DNA of 64,000 bases. Source: Pontederia crassipes. Its lineage: Eukaryota > Streptophyta > Magnoliopsida > Commelinales > Pontederiaceae. A program made the translations under genes and the position numbers. Positions 11,561-23,555 of the stretch are shown here, piece after piece. The stretch is from assembly GCA_030549335.1 (NCBI GenBank), contig JAUKPH010000017.1, forward strand, positions 14,469,501-14,533,500, read 5' to 3'. Position 1 is the first letter of the stretch, and every line of letters begins with the position of its first letter. Below the pieces are notes generated by a model that did no database searches, was not told the DNA's origin, and was given only the letters and a program-made list of their open reading frames with translations.

Positions 11561-11960
11561 GTGATAATAAATTAAGAAGTTGATGTAGAAAAAAGTAAAT
11601 GTGATATATTAATTTTAATGTGACTGAATAAAATAAATTTCATAAATATAAAATATAAATTTATTAATTAATAAAAATAAAAGTATAAATTAAAATATTT
11701 TGTAAAAAGTATATTATTTTCAAAAAATATATTATTTAAATTATATTTAATGAAATATTAAATTCTTTTAATGAAATAACAAGTAAAAAATAATATTATA
11801 TTAATATTTTATAATAAATATTTTGTATTTCATAAAAAATATTTTAGAGAAATGTGTGAGAGAGAAAAATAAAGAAAGAAAGAAAAAAGAATAAACAAAA
11901 TTAAAAAATGTCGTCACCTCAGCTAAAAAAATTGAAAAAAGTGATTCTCACTACAATGCC
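11560..11960. repeat. AT-rich dispersed repeat, related to 50500-50950
   Basis: This stretch shares ordered blocks with 50500-50950: 'aatataaaatataa', 'attaattaataaaa', 'tgaaataa' and a closing 'gagagaaaa' then 'attgaaaaaa'. The second copy begins with 'gggctgtttggat', reminiscent of hAT-type MITE ends. The class is uncertain because neither copy shows clean termini. Confidence 0.5.
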
Positions 11961-13689
11961 TAGGAATCGGGTTTTGCATCTGAGTTTCGTCAAACTTAAT
12001 TCATCGTTTGACGGAATCGATTGAAACTAGACAGTGGTCCTGTTTACTTCCAGTTGTCAAACGCACCCAATATATTATAGCAGATCCTAAAAATGTACAA
12101 GTAAAAAAAAAACAATAATATCAGTTTATTTTTACTTGAGTAAATTTTGTGTTGATTTTTTTGGCATGTAAAATATTATCATTTAAGAATTTTATATGTT
12201 ATAGAGATTTGAATTATTAAATTAATCAAGAGCAAAACTTTTGGATACTAAGACAATAATTAACAATAATGCACTATCTTCTAAATGCACTTAAAGGAAG
12301 GAAGCCAACATCTTTGAGTAGATATAAGATTTGAAGTTTTTTCTTGAAAAAAAATTCATATGAAAGCATGCCAAATTTTGATCAACACATGATAAAGAAA
12401 AAAGAAGATAATGAAGAAAAAAATTATGATCAACTTCAAAATCGTAACAATGCAGAAATGAAGGTAGTGATGAACATCTGATGTGACAATCAATACTTTT
12501 AACTTTTAAGGTGCAACATTTTTTTCTTAAAAAAAAGGGAACCTAATTTTTTTGAACAAAAGGCATCTTGGACCCTCAAGTATTCTGATCTTTGCAGCAC
12601 ATGGTCCTTAAATGTTTCATTTTATTAAATATCCTACAAGATGCTAAAATATTTAGTCATTTAAAAGAGTTAATTCAAAAGTTACCCATCAAGTTGCATG
12701 ATTAAGCTTACATTTTTACGTTGATTAATATAGAATTATGTCGGCTCAAAGATAATATCTTAATCAAGAGTTCTAAATTAACATGCCAAATATATACTTT
12801 TAAATCGTTGCACCGCGGGATAATTAACATGAGTTCTTCTTTTTTTTGTCATCGCAGATGATTTAAATTAAAATTGTGATGAGGGAAAAAAAGTTCAAAT
12901 TCAGTGATGATACAAAACAATTTTAAAATATTACGACTCCATTAAACTTTATATTTAAAATATTAGAAAACGGCTTCACTGTTCTCGTGCTCCCCGGGAA
13001 ACCGACAGTGGACCCCCCGGTTCAGTCAAACCCCCTTTATCCGGATCGTTCACGTGCGGATGGAATCTCCACCGTCCGGTGCTCGGCTCACCCTTGATGA
13101 TGTGTTGCCACGTAGCGGACACTTTATGCGCAGGAAAATATATTGTTTTTTAATTTCCTTTTGCAGCAGAATAGTATATTATTATTTGCTGTTTTTTTTT
13201 TATTTTTTTTATTTTTTATTTTTTTTCGATAGGTGCTGATTGTTCAATCCGTACGCACTGTTCACGTATTATTTACTATTTTAATAATAGTAATTAAAAG
13301 GTGTGGCTTGGGTCAAGCGAAACTAATTGAGGTGGTCAGATGGGCCCATCGTTATTTGATTGTGCTTTTTTTTTATTTATTAAATATCGGTGAATAAAAA
13401 ATTAACAATGGATAAAAGAATAAGGAGGGAATTCACATTAAATCTATGCGTTTATTTGTTGGATATTAAGTTCTTTTTTTTAAAATAATTATTCTGACAA
13501 CACATTCAACACTTGGATCCATGTCATGCTTTTATTTGGCTGGTGGGCAATATTATATTTCTTGGCATCTTGCATTTGATTGGTAGCACCTGGTTTTTGA
13601 AAACCCATGTGAAGATTATTTAATGATAAAAATTCAAAGGTTAAAGCCAAAATGGTATAAAATATTTGGAATAAAATTTAAACAAATTT
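11961..13689. other. Intergenic DNA with a GC-richer patch
   Basis: Mostly AT-rich. A GC-richer patch at 12970-13120 contains a CACGTG (near 13051) and a CCACGTAG-like motif (near 13110), which resemble G-box/ABRE cores. No transcription unit could be assigned to them. Confidence 0.4.
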
Positions 13690-14460
13690 TATAGAATTTG
13701 GTCTAGTAAATATTTTTTAGGTTAATGAGCAAGTAGAACATCTCATTTTATATCTCGATATAGAGCGCTTATTTTTATCCTTAATTTAATAATTATTAAT
13801 TTTATGATTAAATTGACTATTTATTTTTTAGTTAAAATAATATATACTTAGTAAAATAATTTGATAATAAAAACTTATCATTTAAGATTAAATAAGGTAC
13901 AATAGTTGAATTAATCATATTTGTTAACATGATTTATCATGGCTATTAGATAATTCACCGACATTAATTTTAAAGGTTATTTTCAGAAATCATCGATAAA
14001 CTATCATAATTTTTTATGTTTAAATCTCAAACCATGAATTTTTTTCGTGGATCTCTAAACTATTGTGATGTTTTCAATTTGATCATTTATATCAACTTTT
14101 CCTTAAACTCTAAACCCTTTAATTTTATATTTTTGTTTCGACCTCTACAACTTCGAGGGATATTTTTGACTTTTCATAAATAAGAAAAATTGAACATAAT
14201 GAAAAAGTTGATAGAAATTGACAGAAGAATCAAATTGAAAAAAAAACGCGATAATTTAGGAATCTCAAAAAATAAGTTGCTAGTTTGATGTTAAATGTAA
14301 AAAATCGTAATAATTTAAGAGTGATTTATAAAAATAACCCTAATTTTAATCACCTATACTATTTAACATATATTTTAAAGTAATAAATATTTTATTGTAT
14401 TAATCTAATAAATAAAATTAGTATTTTATACTCGTTTTAGCTCTACATATACATTGGTAT
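13690..14460. repeat. AT-rich dispersed repeat, copy 2 (carries MITE)
   Basis: This is the paralogue of 130-980, interrupted by the 367-bp MITE at 13974-14340. Outside the MITE the two repeats align in order, including 'taacatatatttta' and 'aaattagt.ttt.tac'. Confidence 0.6.
13974..14340. mobile_element. 367-bp Mutator-type MITE with 9-bp target duplication
   Basis: Its ends are inverted: aggttattttcagaaatca at the left, and the reverse complement of the right end reads gggttatttttataaatcac. A perfect 9-bp direct repeat, TAATTTTAA, lies at 13965-13973 and 14341-14349. The related repeat at 130-980 has the same site once and uninterrupted, which fixes the boundaries. There is no coding. The 9-bp duplication points to the Mutator superfamily. 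Confidence 0.88.
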
Positions 14461-14654
14461 TGTTTCATTTGAAAGGATTTCAAACTTCTCGTCCCAACCC
14501 ATGGGCTTGTCATGCTAAAGATCCATTTTATTATTGGATTGGGCCAGGAGTATGATATCATTTATCCATTTTAACAAACCTGTGTGAATTTGTAACTATG
14601 GCCATCCAATATGATATTTTGCTCAAACTGGTGATCACATTTAAATACGATCAA

Positions 14655-15105
14655 GGATGGCCGACGGCGGATCGAGGATTGGGGACGGCGGTAGACGGCG
14701 GATCGAGGACAGTGGACGGCGGCGCAGATATGGAGAGGAGGCGCGTCGATGTGAGCTCAACGATGGCGGCGGATCGGGGCGGTGATCGCAGGCGAGAGGG
14801 GGGTGCCGGCGCGCCGTCTGCTGGGGATGATGATCGCAGTGGTTGGCAGCTCTCGTAGGAGGGCGATCGGCGACGTCGACGAGAGGAGAGCGATCGGCGA
14901 CTAGCAACGTCGACCGAAGAGGAGGACGATCAGTGACGTCGATCGGAAGGAGGGCGGCGACATCGCCCGCGAGTGGAGAAGAGAGGGCGCGAGTGAAGAG
15001 AGAGAGAGCGTGAGAATCATTGGATTACACACATAAGATTTGATCTAAACCCTTAAATTGGGCGTTGCACATGGTTACACGTAAGAGGGGTTACACCCCA
15101 TTAAT

Positions 15106-15140
<35 letters not shown>
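14655..15140. other. GC-rich block ending in (TA)n
   Basis: Repeated 'ggcggatcg' and 'gacgtcga' motifs give a G+C-rich island. It is followed by 'ggttacacgtaagaggggttacacc', which contains two ttacac repeats, and a (TA)n tract. ORFs on both strands (14598-14858 and 14641-14907) mirror one another and show no domain. The composition and the (TA)n border resemble the block at 62340-63240, so a captured or mobile segment is possible. Confidence 0.4.
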
Positions 15141-15920
15141 AGGATATCAGATTTAAACTTTTTCAATATGCTTCAAGTGATAAGTTTTCCCATTTCTTTT
15201 CCCCCATTTTTGAGCTTAGGCGACTTCAATAGTAAGAATTTTATTTTATGGCTTAACCTGCATAATTAAGGTTAAATAAGAGATTAATATAAAACCGTTT
15301 GATTGGAAAATATTTGTCATTATTTGGTTTGCCTTAATAAGCATGTATCCAGTAGGGTGGCAGAGTCAGAAATCTTTATTAGTGAATTCAAATAAAAGAA
15401 TATCAATATTGCTCCTTAAAATTGAATCAATTTTATTTATTTTTTGTATTTTTCTTAAGAAATGTAGGAGTTCAAAATTATTCTCTAACTAAATATATAA
15501 GCAGTTGCAATTGTGATATTTTCTTGAATATCTTAAATCTTAATGCAGCTAGCTGAAAAATGTCTTTATAATAAATTAAATTGATTTGTTGTAAAAATTA
15601 TAATGTAGAATATTAATCATAAAATCTGATTAAATTAATATAGAACAAAACCAAACATTCATCATTGTATATCTTCATATATAATAATCTTATATTAAAT
15701 TAGCATAAGTAATATCATATAATACTTAAAATTACAAGTTTAATTAAGAAAAAAATACAAGCTATCCATGAAAAAAGATAGAAAAAAATTGTGCATCTTT
15801 TCCCAGTTCTAACCTTGGTCTCCTGGGGAGTAATATATTACGTCAGCCACTAAAGCATTAATAAACGTTAGATTTGTTTGAATTTTCTATGCATAATATA
15901 AGAATCCAGTGTCAGCACAA
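15141..15920. other. AT-rich intergenic DNA, no gene seen
   Basis: No feature supported. Confidence 0.5.
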
Positions 15921-15921
15921 T

Positions 15922-15931
15922 ACACACACAC

Positions 15932-15976
<45 letters not shown>
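15922..15976. repeat. (CA)n then (TA)n microsatellite
   Basis: A short CA run is followed by about 20 TA units. Confidence 0.95.
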
Positions 15977-15978
<2 letters not shown>

Positions 15979-16370
15979 GATATTTTATTATTATAGAAGG
16001 GTTTTATTGATATGCTCAAGGGTCACTAAATCGGTATAATGGATACATAGTAGTTTATTCATTCGCAATTTTATCCTTTTCTTTTGTGGGCCTAATATAG
16101 TTTTGATATAAAATTTGTGTCTTGTTTTTTTAATGAATTGTCCAATCTCTTTTAGGTATTAAATTATATTTTATATTTTAATTTTAATTATATATTATTT
16201 TGTCAACTTTAATGTACTTTTCTTAATTAAACTTATAAAAATTCGAATGGTGCATGATGTTTTGTATACTAATTTGATACGTAATGATTATATACGAAGA
16301 CATGCAAAAATTATTATGCAATGTTTTTCTAATATATTAATATAATTAAATATTATATTTTTCCTTCCAG

Positions 16371-16501
16371 ATTATACTGGAAGGGGCTGGAAATAGAGCA
16401 TACTGGAGGGAGACTATAAAGGAGGAAGAAGGAGAAGGATCGAAAATCAATGAGGAGACCATCTTCGACCACTCCAAGCGGCACTATGAACATTCGTTTT
16501 A
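16371..16501 (+). pseudogene. Orphan exon-like segment, unknown protein
   Basis: A good acceptor (pyrimidine tract then 'ccttccag') is followed by an open frame of 43 codons ending in TAA at about 16499-16501. The peptide is charged, with an EEEGEGSK run, a YWRET segment and an ending FDHSKRHYEHSF. Codon use differs from the AT-rich surroundings. No upstream exon was found and the family was not recognised. It could be the last exon of a fragmented gene or chance. Confidence 0.3.
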
Positions 16502-17407
16502 ATTTGCATCTTCATTTTCGCACGTTATCTTACTCCACCAAGTTTTCTGTTAGCTTAAAGTTCAAACTTAATATGTCTAACTAATCAACTAATGAGGTTG
16601 AGGGGCCATTTGATGGGTTTGGACTTGGTTTAATGTTCTTATTTGATTTCGGATATTTTGCTTTTATGACATTTGATCTTATCGTTTATGTTATGAATGT
16701 TCTGTTTGTAAGTTCTTCATCTTCACGCGATAGTTCCCCTAAGAAAGGGGCTTATGTCATTAACAACATGCTATGAGCCGAAAGATTAGTAGATTGCGAG
16801 GAGGAAAAACTCTCAGTATTGATTCTTATCTTCCTAAGTAGAATGAACCGAGAGAGGATTTCTACGGATTTCTAATTGAATATCATCAATTGGTGACTCG
16901 GTTCAATTACGAGAGTAGGAAAACTGAAGGGTACTTTTCATGAGAATGAGAAGCATCCGTCATTAGTATAACCATCCGAATGCAAATTTAAAATAAATGA
17001 TATACCAAGTTCCTCATAGAAATTATCCCTCATTCCTCTATCTTACATATTGTTGAGTGACGAGATTTTACTTTAGGCTCTAATTACTTTAAGTTTTCAA
17101 GTTAAACATAAAACAACCAAACAAATCACAAAATAAAAAATATTAAAAATACGTCCTTACTTCTTAGCCATCTACATTCATTAGTCATTTCTCTCCCACA
17201 AAATGAATTCTCTTGACAGTACTAGTGAAACATAATATAAATTCTCTCATTGTGGATCGACCTCATTTTGTACATCAATGATAATTGTATATTTGAAACC
17301 TGAGAAGTGTAGTTGTAATTATAAATTAAAAACTTATTTATATTTCTGTAAAAGGGAACTCGATCTACACATACCAGCGCCTAGCGTGCGAATATTATTT
17401 CCCATAC
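16502..17407. other. AT-rich intergenic DNA, no gene seen
   Basis: No supported feature in this stretch. Confidence 0.45.
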
Positions 17408-17915
17408 TTACACATATTTCTCACAACAGAACCACATGATGTCGGAGCCATCGGACGCGGTGTGGTCGACCGTGAGGTTGATAGCGATGCTATGATCGGG
17501 GAACAAGGTCACTTTGAGGGCCAACACAAAGCGGTAGGCCTCGCTCATCTCCAACTTGGGGACGTGTGGTAGGAAACCCCCCAAAGCACGCGCATGGTTG
17601 TCGGAGAGCTCGACCAAGTCAATGCCAACAGTGAATGAGGGCAAGGATGACGACAACAACAACATCTGGAGATGGCCCCTGCCAAATCATCATCGAGGAT
17701 CCTCCCCCATTCATCATCATCATTGCCTTTCGAGGTGGGCCTCGTCGCTGCCGCCATGGAGGAGGTGGTTGGGGGGAGAGGGAATAGATTTGAAGTTGGG
17801 GGAGGAGGGTTAGCCGGTGACGAAGGTTGGGGAGGATGTTGTGCAGTACTGCCATCGCTAGGTGATGGCAGGATCGGGGTGGGGAATGGGGTTGGGTTGC
17901 TCTATTTTTTTCCAC
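17408..17915 (-). pseudogene. BAHD acyltransferase fragment (malonyltransferase-like)
   Basis: BAHD enzymes transfer acyl groups from acyl-CoA to phenolic or anthocyanin glycosides in the cytosol. The frame at 17665-17408 contains VELSDNHARAL, FLPHVPKLE, LALKVTLFPDHSIAI and then HTASDG. HTASDG fits the catalytic HXXXD motif, as HTASD. Frames upstream to 17915 carry weaker matches to the N-terminal region (ILPNLRHRL) in shifted registers, so at least one frameshift separates the parts. A full BAHD protein is about 430-480 residues; here only the N-terminal third to the motif survives, and the C-terminal DFGWG region is absent. No intact start or promoter was assigned. It is a dead gene piece; the exact acyl acceptor cannot be named. 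Confidence 0.8.
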
Positions 17916-17939
17916 GCACGAATCGTCCTAAACCGTCCA

Positions 17940-18045
17940 CTAAATTGTGAATTCTACATTAACCGTCAATCACGCATCAAAGGGATGCGATAATAAGGGG
18001 GGAGTGTCCACCTCATTTTTAACGGGTGGACGCCCATTCAATTCC
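17940..18045. other. Short spacer with hairpin
   Basis: 'gtgtccacctcatttttaac' is followed by 'gggtggacgcc', giving a small hairpin on gtccacc/ggtggac. No gene. Confidence 0.4.
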
Positions 18046-18840
18046 TAAGGTAGTGTTTGGAAGTAGAACTTGGACAAAAATTTGTCCATGTTATGTCAAA
18101 CACTACATAAAGTTCTACCAAGAAAAAAAAATTTCTACCGGAACTTAAGTTATGGTCAAAAGGTCGTGTGACCTTAAAATCCCTAACTTAAGTTATGGCA
18201 AGAACCATTTTTTTTTTGTGATACAAATTTTTTTGGACAAGTAGGTCTAAAAGTAGGTGGTCCTACTTTTAGACTTACTTATCTTATATAATAATTTTAT
18301 TATATATTACATATTATATGTTATATAAAATTATTTATTAACACATTATTATAAAACTTGTAAATTTATTTGATCTAATGATATATGTAAATATTTATTT
18401 AATAATGTATTATCAAAAAATTATTTATATCTTATATAAATATTTTAATTCAATATTAAATAATTATTTTCTTAATTATTTATTATACTTCAATTAGTAT
18501 TCTAGTATACTACAATATTATTAATTGATATTTATTATTAATATTATTCATTAAATTTTTTATCCAATTATGTTATATATTTTTTCAAATAACAATTAAA
18601 TATAATATTTATTCAACATAATATTTTTAAATACATTTTCAACCAAATAAAATAATAAATTATCTCTTTAATTCTTACTTTTTATCCAAACATCCACTAA
18701 AATTTATTCGTCTAATTAACTTTTTTATTCTTCATTATTAAATTTTTTATTCAAACATAAACTCAAATTTTTTTTATTTAATCGATTAGTTCTCCCGAAC
18801 TAATAAGAACATAAGTTCTTGTATCTAACCAACAGAGTAA
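18045..18840. repeat. AT-rich MITE-like element, possibly hAT
   Basis: The left end 'tagtgtttggaagtagaact' resembles the reverse complement of the right end, 'ctctgttggttagatacaag'. Between them lies very AT-rich sequence including 'ccaaacatccacta' type internal motifs. The GTGTTTGG-like end suits hAT-derived MITEs, but a clean 8-bp duplication was not established. Confidence 0.4.
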
Positions 18841-19143
18841 AGAAATATCTTTATTTTATTATTTTTATTTATATTCATTTATTTCATAATAAAAGTGTTC
18901 TCCTAAAATTTAACTAAGATTTTCTATTTGGGGGCCCACAAATCTATATGACGGCCCATGAACGGCAGGCTAAGATCATATAATTTTCTAACTAACCAAG
19001 TCATGCGATGGGGGATAGAAAATTTAGATGACGACCAAGCGTTCTTTTTTATAGTTTAGTTTACTACGTATTGTGCAAAGTCCAAAAGCCTTAATTTCTA
19101 GAACGATAAGGGGAAAGTGGAACAAAAAAAAATGCATTGCAAC
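18841..19143. other. Spacer upstream of the small peptide ORF
   Basis: No coding. A TATATAA lies at 19144-19150, just downstream of this spacer, about 190 bp before the peptide start codon. Confidence 0.4.
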
Positions 19144-19150
19144 TATATAA
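19144..19150 (+). promoter_or_regulatory. Possible TATA box for small peptide ORF
   Basis: TATATAA lies about 190 bp upstream of the ATG at 19334. A (CT)n tract at 19231-19250 between them looks like a pyrimidine-rich 5' leader. The assignment rests on position only. Confidence 0.35.
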
Positions 19151-19333
19151 TACCGAAACTAAAAGCCGCTCACAAAAAGAAGCTGACGATTAAGCCTATG
19201 AATTCGAGTGAGGATGATCACACCCTTTCTGCTCTCTCTCTCTCTCTCTCCACCCACTACATTTACAACTACAAATTCTTCTGCATGACAAGTCCGAGTT
19301 CAGTCAGTTCATTCCTCCAAGACTGTGATAGCA

Positions 19334-19531
19334 ATGGCAGCTTCTTCCTCCAGGCATATGGCCATGGTCGCCCATGGATTCATCCTGCTCCTTGTGGTGG
19401 CTGTCATGCTGATGGCCGTCATTAGTGCAGAGGACCCGATGTGCTGCTATTACTGCTCTCCAAGCACGCCTTGTTGCTTCAGCCGCTCCATGCAGGTGCT
19501 GGTCAATGGGACGTCGTCGTCTGCTCCATGA
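19334..19531 (+). CDS. Small cysteine-rich secreted peptide (putative)
   Basis: A 65-residue frame. Residues 1-9 are polar. A strongly hydrophobic stretch runs over about residues 11-31 (GFILLLVVAVMLMAVISA), with a plausible signal-peptidase site after ISA. The predicted mature part is about 33 residues, starting EDPMCCYYCSPSTPCC. Five cysteines lie at about 37, 38, 41, 47 and 48, and there is one NGT sequon near the end. I start at the ATG at 19334; an upstream GTG in frame is not a plant start. The base composition is more gene-like than the flanks, and a CT-rich leader and TATA-like motif lie upstream. The odd number of cysteines and abrupt end suggest it may be a truncated copy. No known family was recognised, so function is not assigned. 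Confidence 0.5.
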   Translation: MAASSSRHMAMVAHGFILLLVVAVMLMAVISAEDPMCCYYCSPSTPCCFSRSMQVLVNGTSSSAP

Positions 19532-20790
19532 ACTCTGCTCCACGTACTCCAACACTGGACCGAGTTCTCTGTTCAGTTGTTTCCGTCTTAATTTATTTTT
19601 TACTTTTCTCCAAGTTCGCCTTGCACTTCATTAGCTAGTGCTGAATAATTAGATAAGAATTAAGGGAGCAGCCTTCTGCTATGCACAAGTTTAAATAATT
19701 GATTGAACTAATAATAATATTCGTAAATACTAATCTAACCATGTAACGAAAGAATTAAAAGAATTATCAAATGAATATTTTATTGAAACAAGACATAATC
19801 AAACTTTACAATTATCTAATAACCTATTAAAAAGAACACATTTTTCTGCATGGCAAAATACTTTTTAGAGGACACTGGGACACGCACATATATGGATACA
19901 GTTGATAATGTGAATACCCTTATCTACTTTAGGCGAGATTCGTCCTCATAATCGTAAATCTCGTGTGTCCTCCCTTGTAACTATTTTATCTTTCTTTTTG
20001 TCCTCACTTGTAACTATTTTATCTCTCTTTTTTCATAACAAATGCTATAAAAAAACTAACTTAATTTTATTGTTCAAAGAAAATAGAATAATATACTAAA
20101 GAAAAAATATTTGAAATATATATATGAATAATTAAAATGGATAATGACATGAAAGCTTAAATTTCCTAGTAGCTCGTCTTCAGAGATAATATCACGGGTA
20201 ATTAAGATGCATCTAATGAATAAATAATGGCGCTTAATATCTGTGTTGCCAATACCATCATCGTGTAGTGTTAACAACTGTAATATTGAATGTGCTGGAG
20301 AGATAAATCTTTTGCCTGCTTTGGCATTCAATATAAATAAACATTGGTATAATCATGGGTTAATCATACTTAGAAGCAGTAAGGGATAAGTTGGGGACAT
20401 GAAAATCCAGATCAAGAAAGGTTATAACATGATAAATCATCATATAAAAATGTCCATTGTCAATCCTCATCGTTCATAAGAAAATCTTTTCATTATCAAT
20501 ATACTTCTTTTCTTTCATCATCACATTATATCTTTTAATTATAAATAATGTATTTTTTTAACCTGCATAGTATTTTTTTAATAGATCAAGGTAGTGGTAG
20601 AGTAAAAAACATTATGATCAGTGAGTGCACATATAAAATAATGTAATAAATAATATAAAAAATAAATTAAATATGATAAATAGATATTGCTTTATATAAA
20701 AAGTAAACAAAAATGATATAGTTTTAGATATAAATAAATAAGTATTGTTGTAATTGTGTTATTTTTCTACATTGATTCCACTCTTTCATT
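19532..20790. other. AT-rich intergenic DNA
   Basis: Two tandem copies of a roughly 35-bp unit (cctc.cttgtaactattttatctt) lie at about 19966-20035. The ORF at 20074-20331 shows no domain. Nothing else seen. Confidence 0.5.
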
Positions 20791-22519
20791 CACTACAAGA
20801 AAATGGGCGATTAGCGATGCGAAGTAGCGTCGCAGATTGTAGTGACGCTGCATGGACGTCACTAGCGCCTTCATGGCATCCACTTTGCGTCCCAACAAAG
20901 AGACGCTATTTGCCTCTCAATAGCGTCTCATTAGCGTATTCTTAGCTATTCATGAAATAGACGTTAACGCCTTGGAGACGCTATTATTATGCGCCACAGA
21001 GCGAAAATGCGCGGGAGAATCTAGAGCCATTCTCGCGTCGAAATCTCTCGATGCTAACTTTGCATCGCACACATTGCGGCTCTAAGGAGACGTTATCTTG
21101 CGTCACATGTTTAAACGACGCTATGTAGATGCCAATGCAATTACTTGAAAACTATATATAGGTTATCTATATTTATATCGCTATTTGTTTTATATTTAAA
21201 CCCTAAACCTTATATATTATATATACTATATGTTAATCAATAAATAAATTAAATATTATATTAGTATCTTCAACATATATAATGTATTCCTACATGATTA
21301 CCTATATTATATATATGTACTACATGATTACATATATATATGTATTTCTTCATCACAGGAGTGTTCCTAAATATATAATTTGTTACTTATATTATATATA
21401 TTATTTATACATACAATATATATCATATCTTCTTATGCATATATTATTTTTATATTCTTAATCATGAAATTATGGTGGTTGAATTAAGAGAGTGATTTGC
21501 TACAAATTATCCTATTTTAGCATTGCCGTGGAGACTCAATAGAGTCAACTTAGCGTCCAACTAGAGCCGCCGACATTGTCGAAGCTATGGTGACACTATT
21601 GGTGTCTCTGTAGCGTCATCAACTTGAGACGCGAATAAGTTTTAGATGCTAATTTGACACTATAGGGTCGCTAAACTTCTCTAACGACTCAATAGCGTCT
21701 GTATTGCGCCGCCGTAGTCGACTTTTTATCATACTCACTTAATCGGGTACATATAGATATATAAATATGTGTATATTATTATACTTACATATAATTACAT
21801 GTATACATATTATTATCACTTAATCTCACACATATAAACATATACATACATATATACACTTGGAATACGTATACATATACACGTTATCTATATATGACTC
21901 ACACATGTATAGACATATACATACACGTATATACTTATAATACATATAGATAAACACATTGTTGTGACTTAATCTATCACACGTAGACATATACATACGC
22001 ATATATTACATATATATATAATCTACCACACGTAGACATATACATACGCATATATTACATATATATATATATATACAATTTTGTTATAGACACGTATACA
22101 TATAGACTTATAATTTTATATACATGCATGATAGATTGTCGAAAGGGAATAAAAAAACCAGAACAGGGCACAATGCGATGAGACGCTATATTGATAAATA
22201 AAATTACATACATAATAGAAAATTTGAAATAGAAAAATAATTAGCGTCTCTCTGGCATCACAATTTTGAGACGCTAAATCAAAATCGAGGCCCCTATGAC
22301 GCTATGGTGTCGCTACAGTATCTTAGCGACACATTAGCCTCTCTATAACGCCGCATTAGCCGAATTTTTATTACTCTTTTTTAATGCGGCGCCTACATTG
22401 TGTCTACGTAGCGTCGTGTTTCGGAGAGACGCTAAAGAATTTACATAAATCCCTAACTCCTCTTCTTCGTTTTCACTGTTTACTATTTTACTATTACCCC
22501 TCCGACGTCCGACGCCCGA

Positions 22520-23120
22520 CTCGATGCCGCCTCCTCTGCCGCCATTCGCCTCTGCCTCCTCTGTCGCCATTCGCCTCTGCCTCCTCTGCCTCCGCCTCCG
22601 CCTGCCGTCATTCGCCTTCGACTCCTCCGCCTCCGCCTTCAGCCTCCTTCGCCTTTGCCGCCTCCACCTCCTCCACCGCGCCCCTCTGCCTACTCCATCG
22701 CCTCGTCCACCGCGCCCCTCAGTTGCCTCAGCCTCCGCCTCCTCCATCGCGCCCCTCCGCCTACTCCACTGCCTCCTCCACCACACCCCTCCGCCTCCTC
22801 CATTGCCACCTCCGCCTCCTCCACCGCCCTCCGCCTCCTACTCCTCCGCCGGCCTTCCACCGCCGCCCTCCACCTCCTCTATCGCCCTCCACCTCCTCCT
22901 CCACCGAGCCCCTCCGTCTCCTCCACCTCGCCCCTCCACCGCCGCCTCCACCTCCTCCACCGCACCGACCTCCGCCTCCGCCGCCCTCCGCCTCCATCGT
23001 CGCGTCCTCCTCCTCCTCCTCCCTCCGCTTCGTCCGCCCGTCGACTGTGCTCCTCTGTCAGCCGTCGCCCACCGCCTTCCTCCACCGCTGCCCGCCGCCC
23101 GCCGTCATCCCTCTTTGGTT
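22520..23120. repeat. CTC/CCG-rich low-complexity region in CACTA element
   Basis: Imperfect CTC/CCG/CCT trinucleotides produce long Pro/Ser/Ala-rich or Gly/Arg-rich frames in five or six registers at once. This reflects composition rather than selected coding. It sits between the left array and the transposase, where the first exon of the element would be. Confidence 0.8.
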
Positions 23121-23143
23121 AAGAAGGTACGAGCCCGCCACCA

Positions 23144-23367
23144 TGTTAAGTTAATTATTAATGCATGTAAGTTAAATACTACTTAATTACTTGAAACTAT
23201 TACTGTTAAGTTAGTAACTAATGCATGTTAAGTCAAATACTACTTAATTACTTGATTTTTTTGCTGTTAAGTTAGTTAATAATGCATGTTAAGTTAAATA
23301 CTACTTAATTATTTGAAACTATTGCTGTTAAGTTAGTTACTAATGCAAATTAACTTAAATACTAGAG
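23144..23367. repeat. Four tandem ~61-bp units
   Basis: Each unit reads approximately 'gttaagttagttactaatgc' then 'aagttaaatactacttaatt' and a variable end. The last unit is truncated. The array lies just upstream of the transposase remnant. Confidence 0.92.
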
Positions 23368-23555
23368 CTTCTTTTTGATAAATTTTTTCATAATTATAGA
23401 ACCTCTTTTTGATCATGTTCTCATAAATTTTACTAAGAATGCACTTCGACATTCTTTGTGATAAAATGAGATTATGATTCGATGATGAAGTACTTGAAAC
23501 ATGTGATTTTGGACTTCGTAAGTTCAAAATCACACATTTCAAGTACACGAATTTA

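Noticed and set aside
12970..13240. G-box-like motifs as a promoter
   Set aside because: No downstream transcription unit; the following ORF is poly-Phe/Tyr from T-runs.
22343..23186. Long Pro-rich and Gly/Arg-rich ORFs
   Set aside because: Up to five registers are open at once in the CTC/CCG-rich stretch of the CACTA element, so composition explains them.
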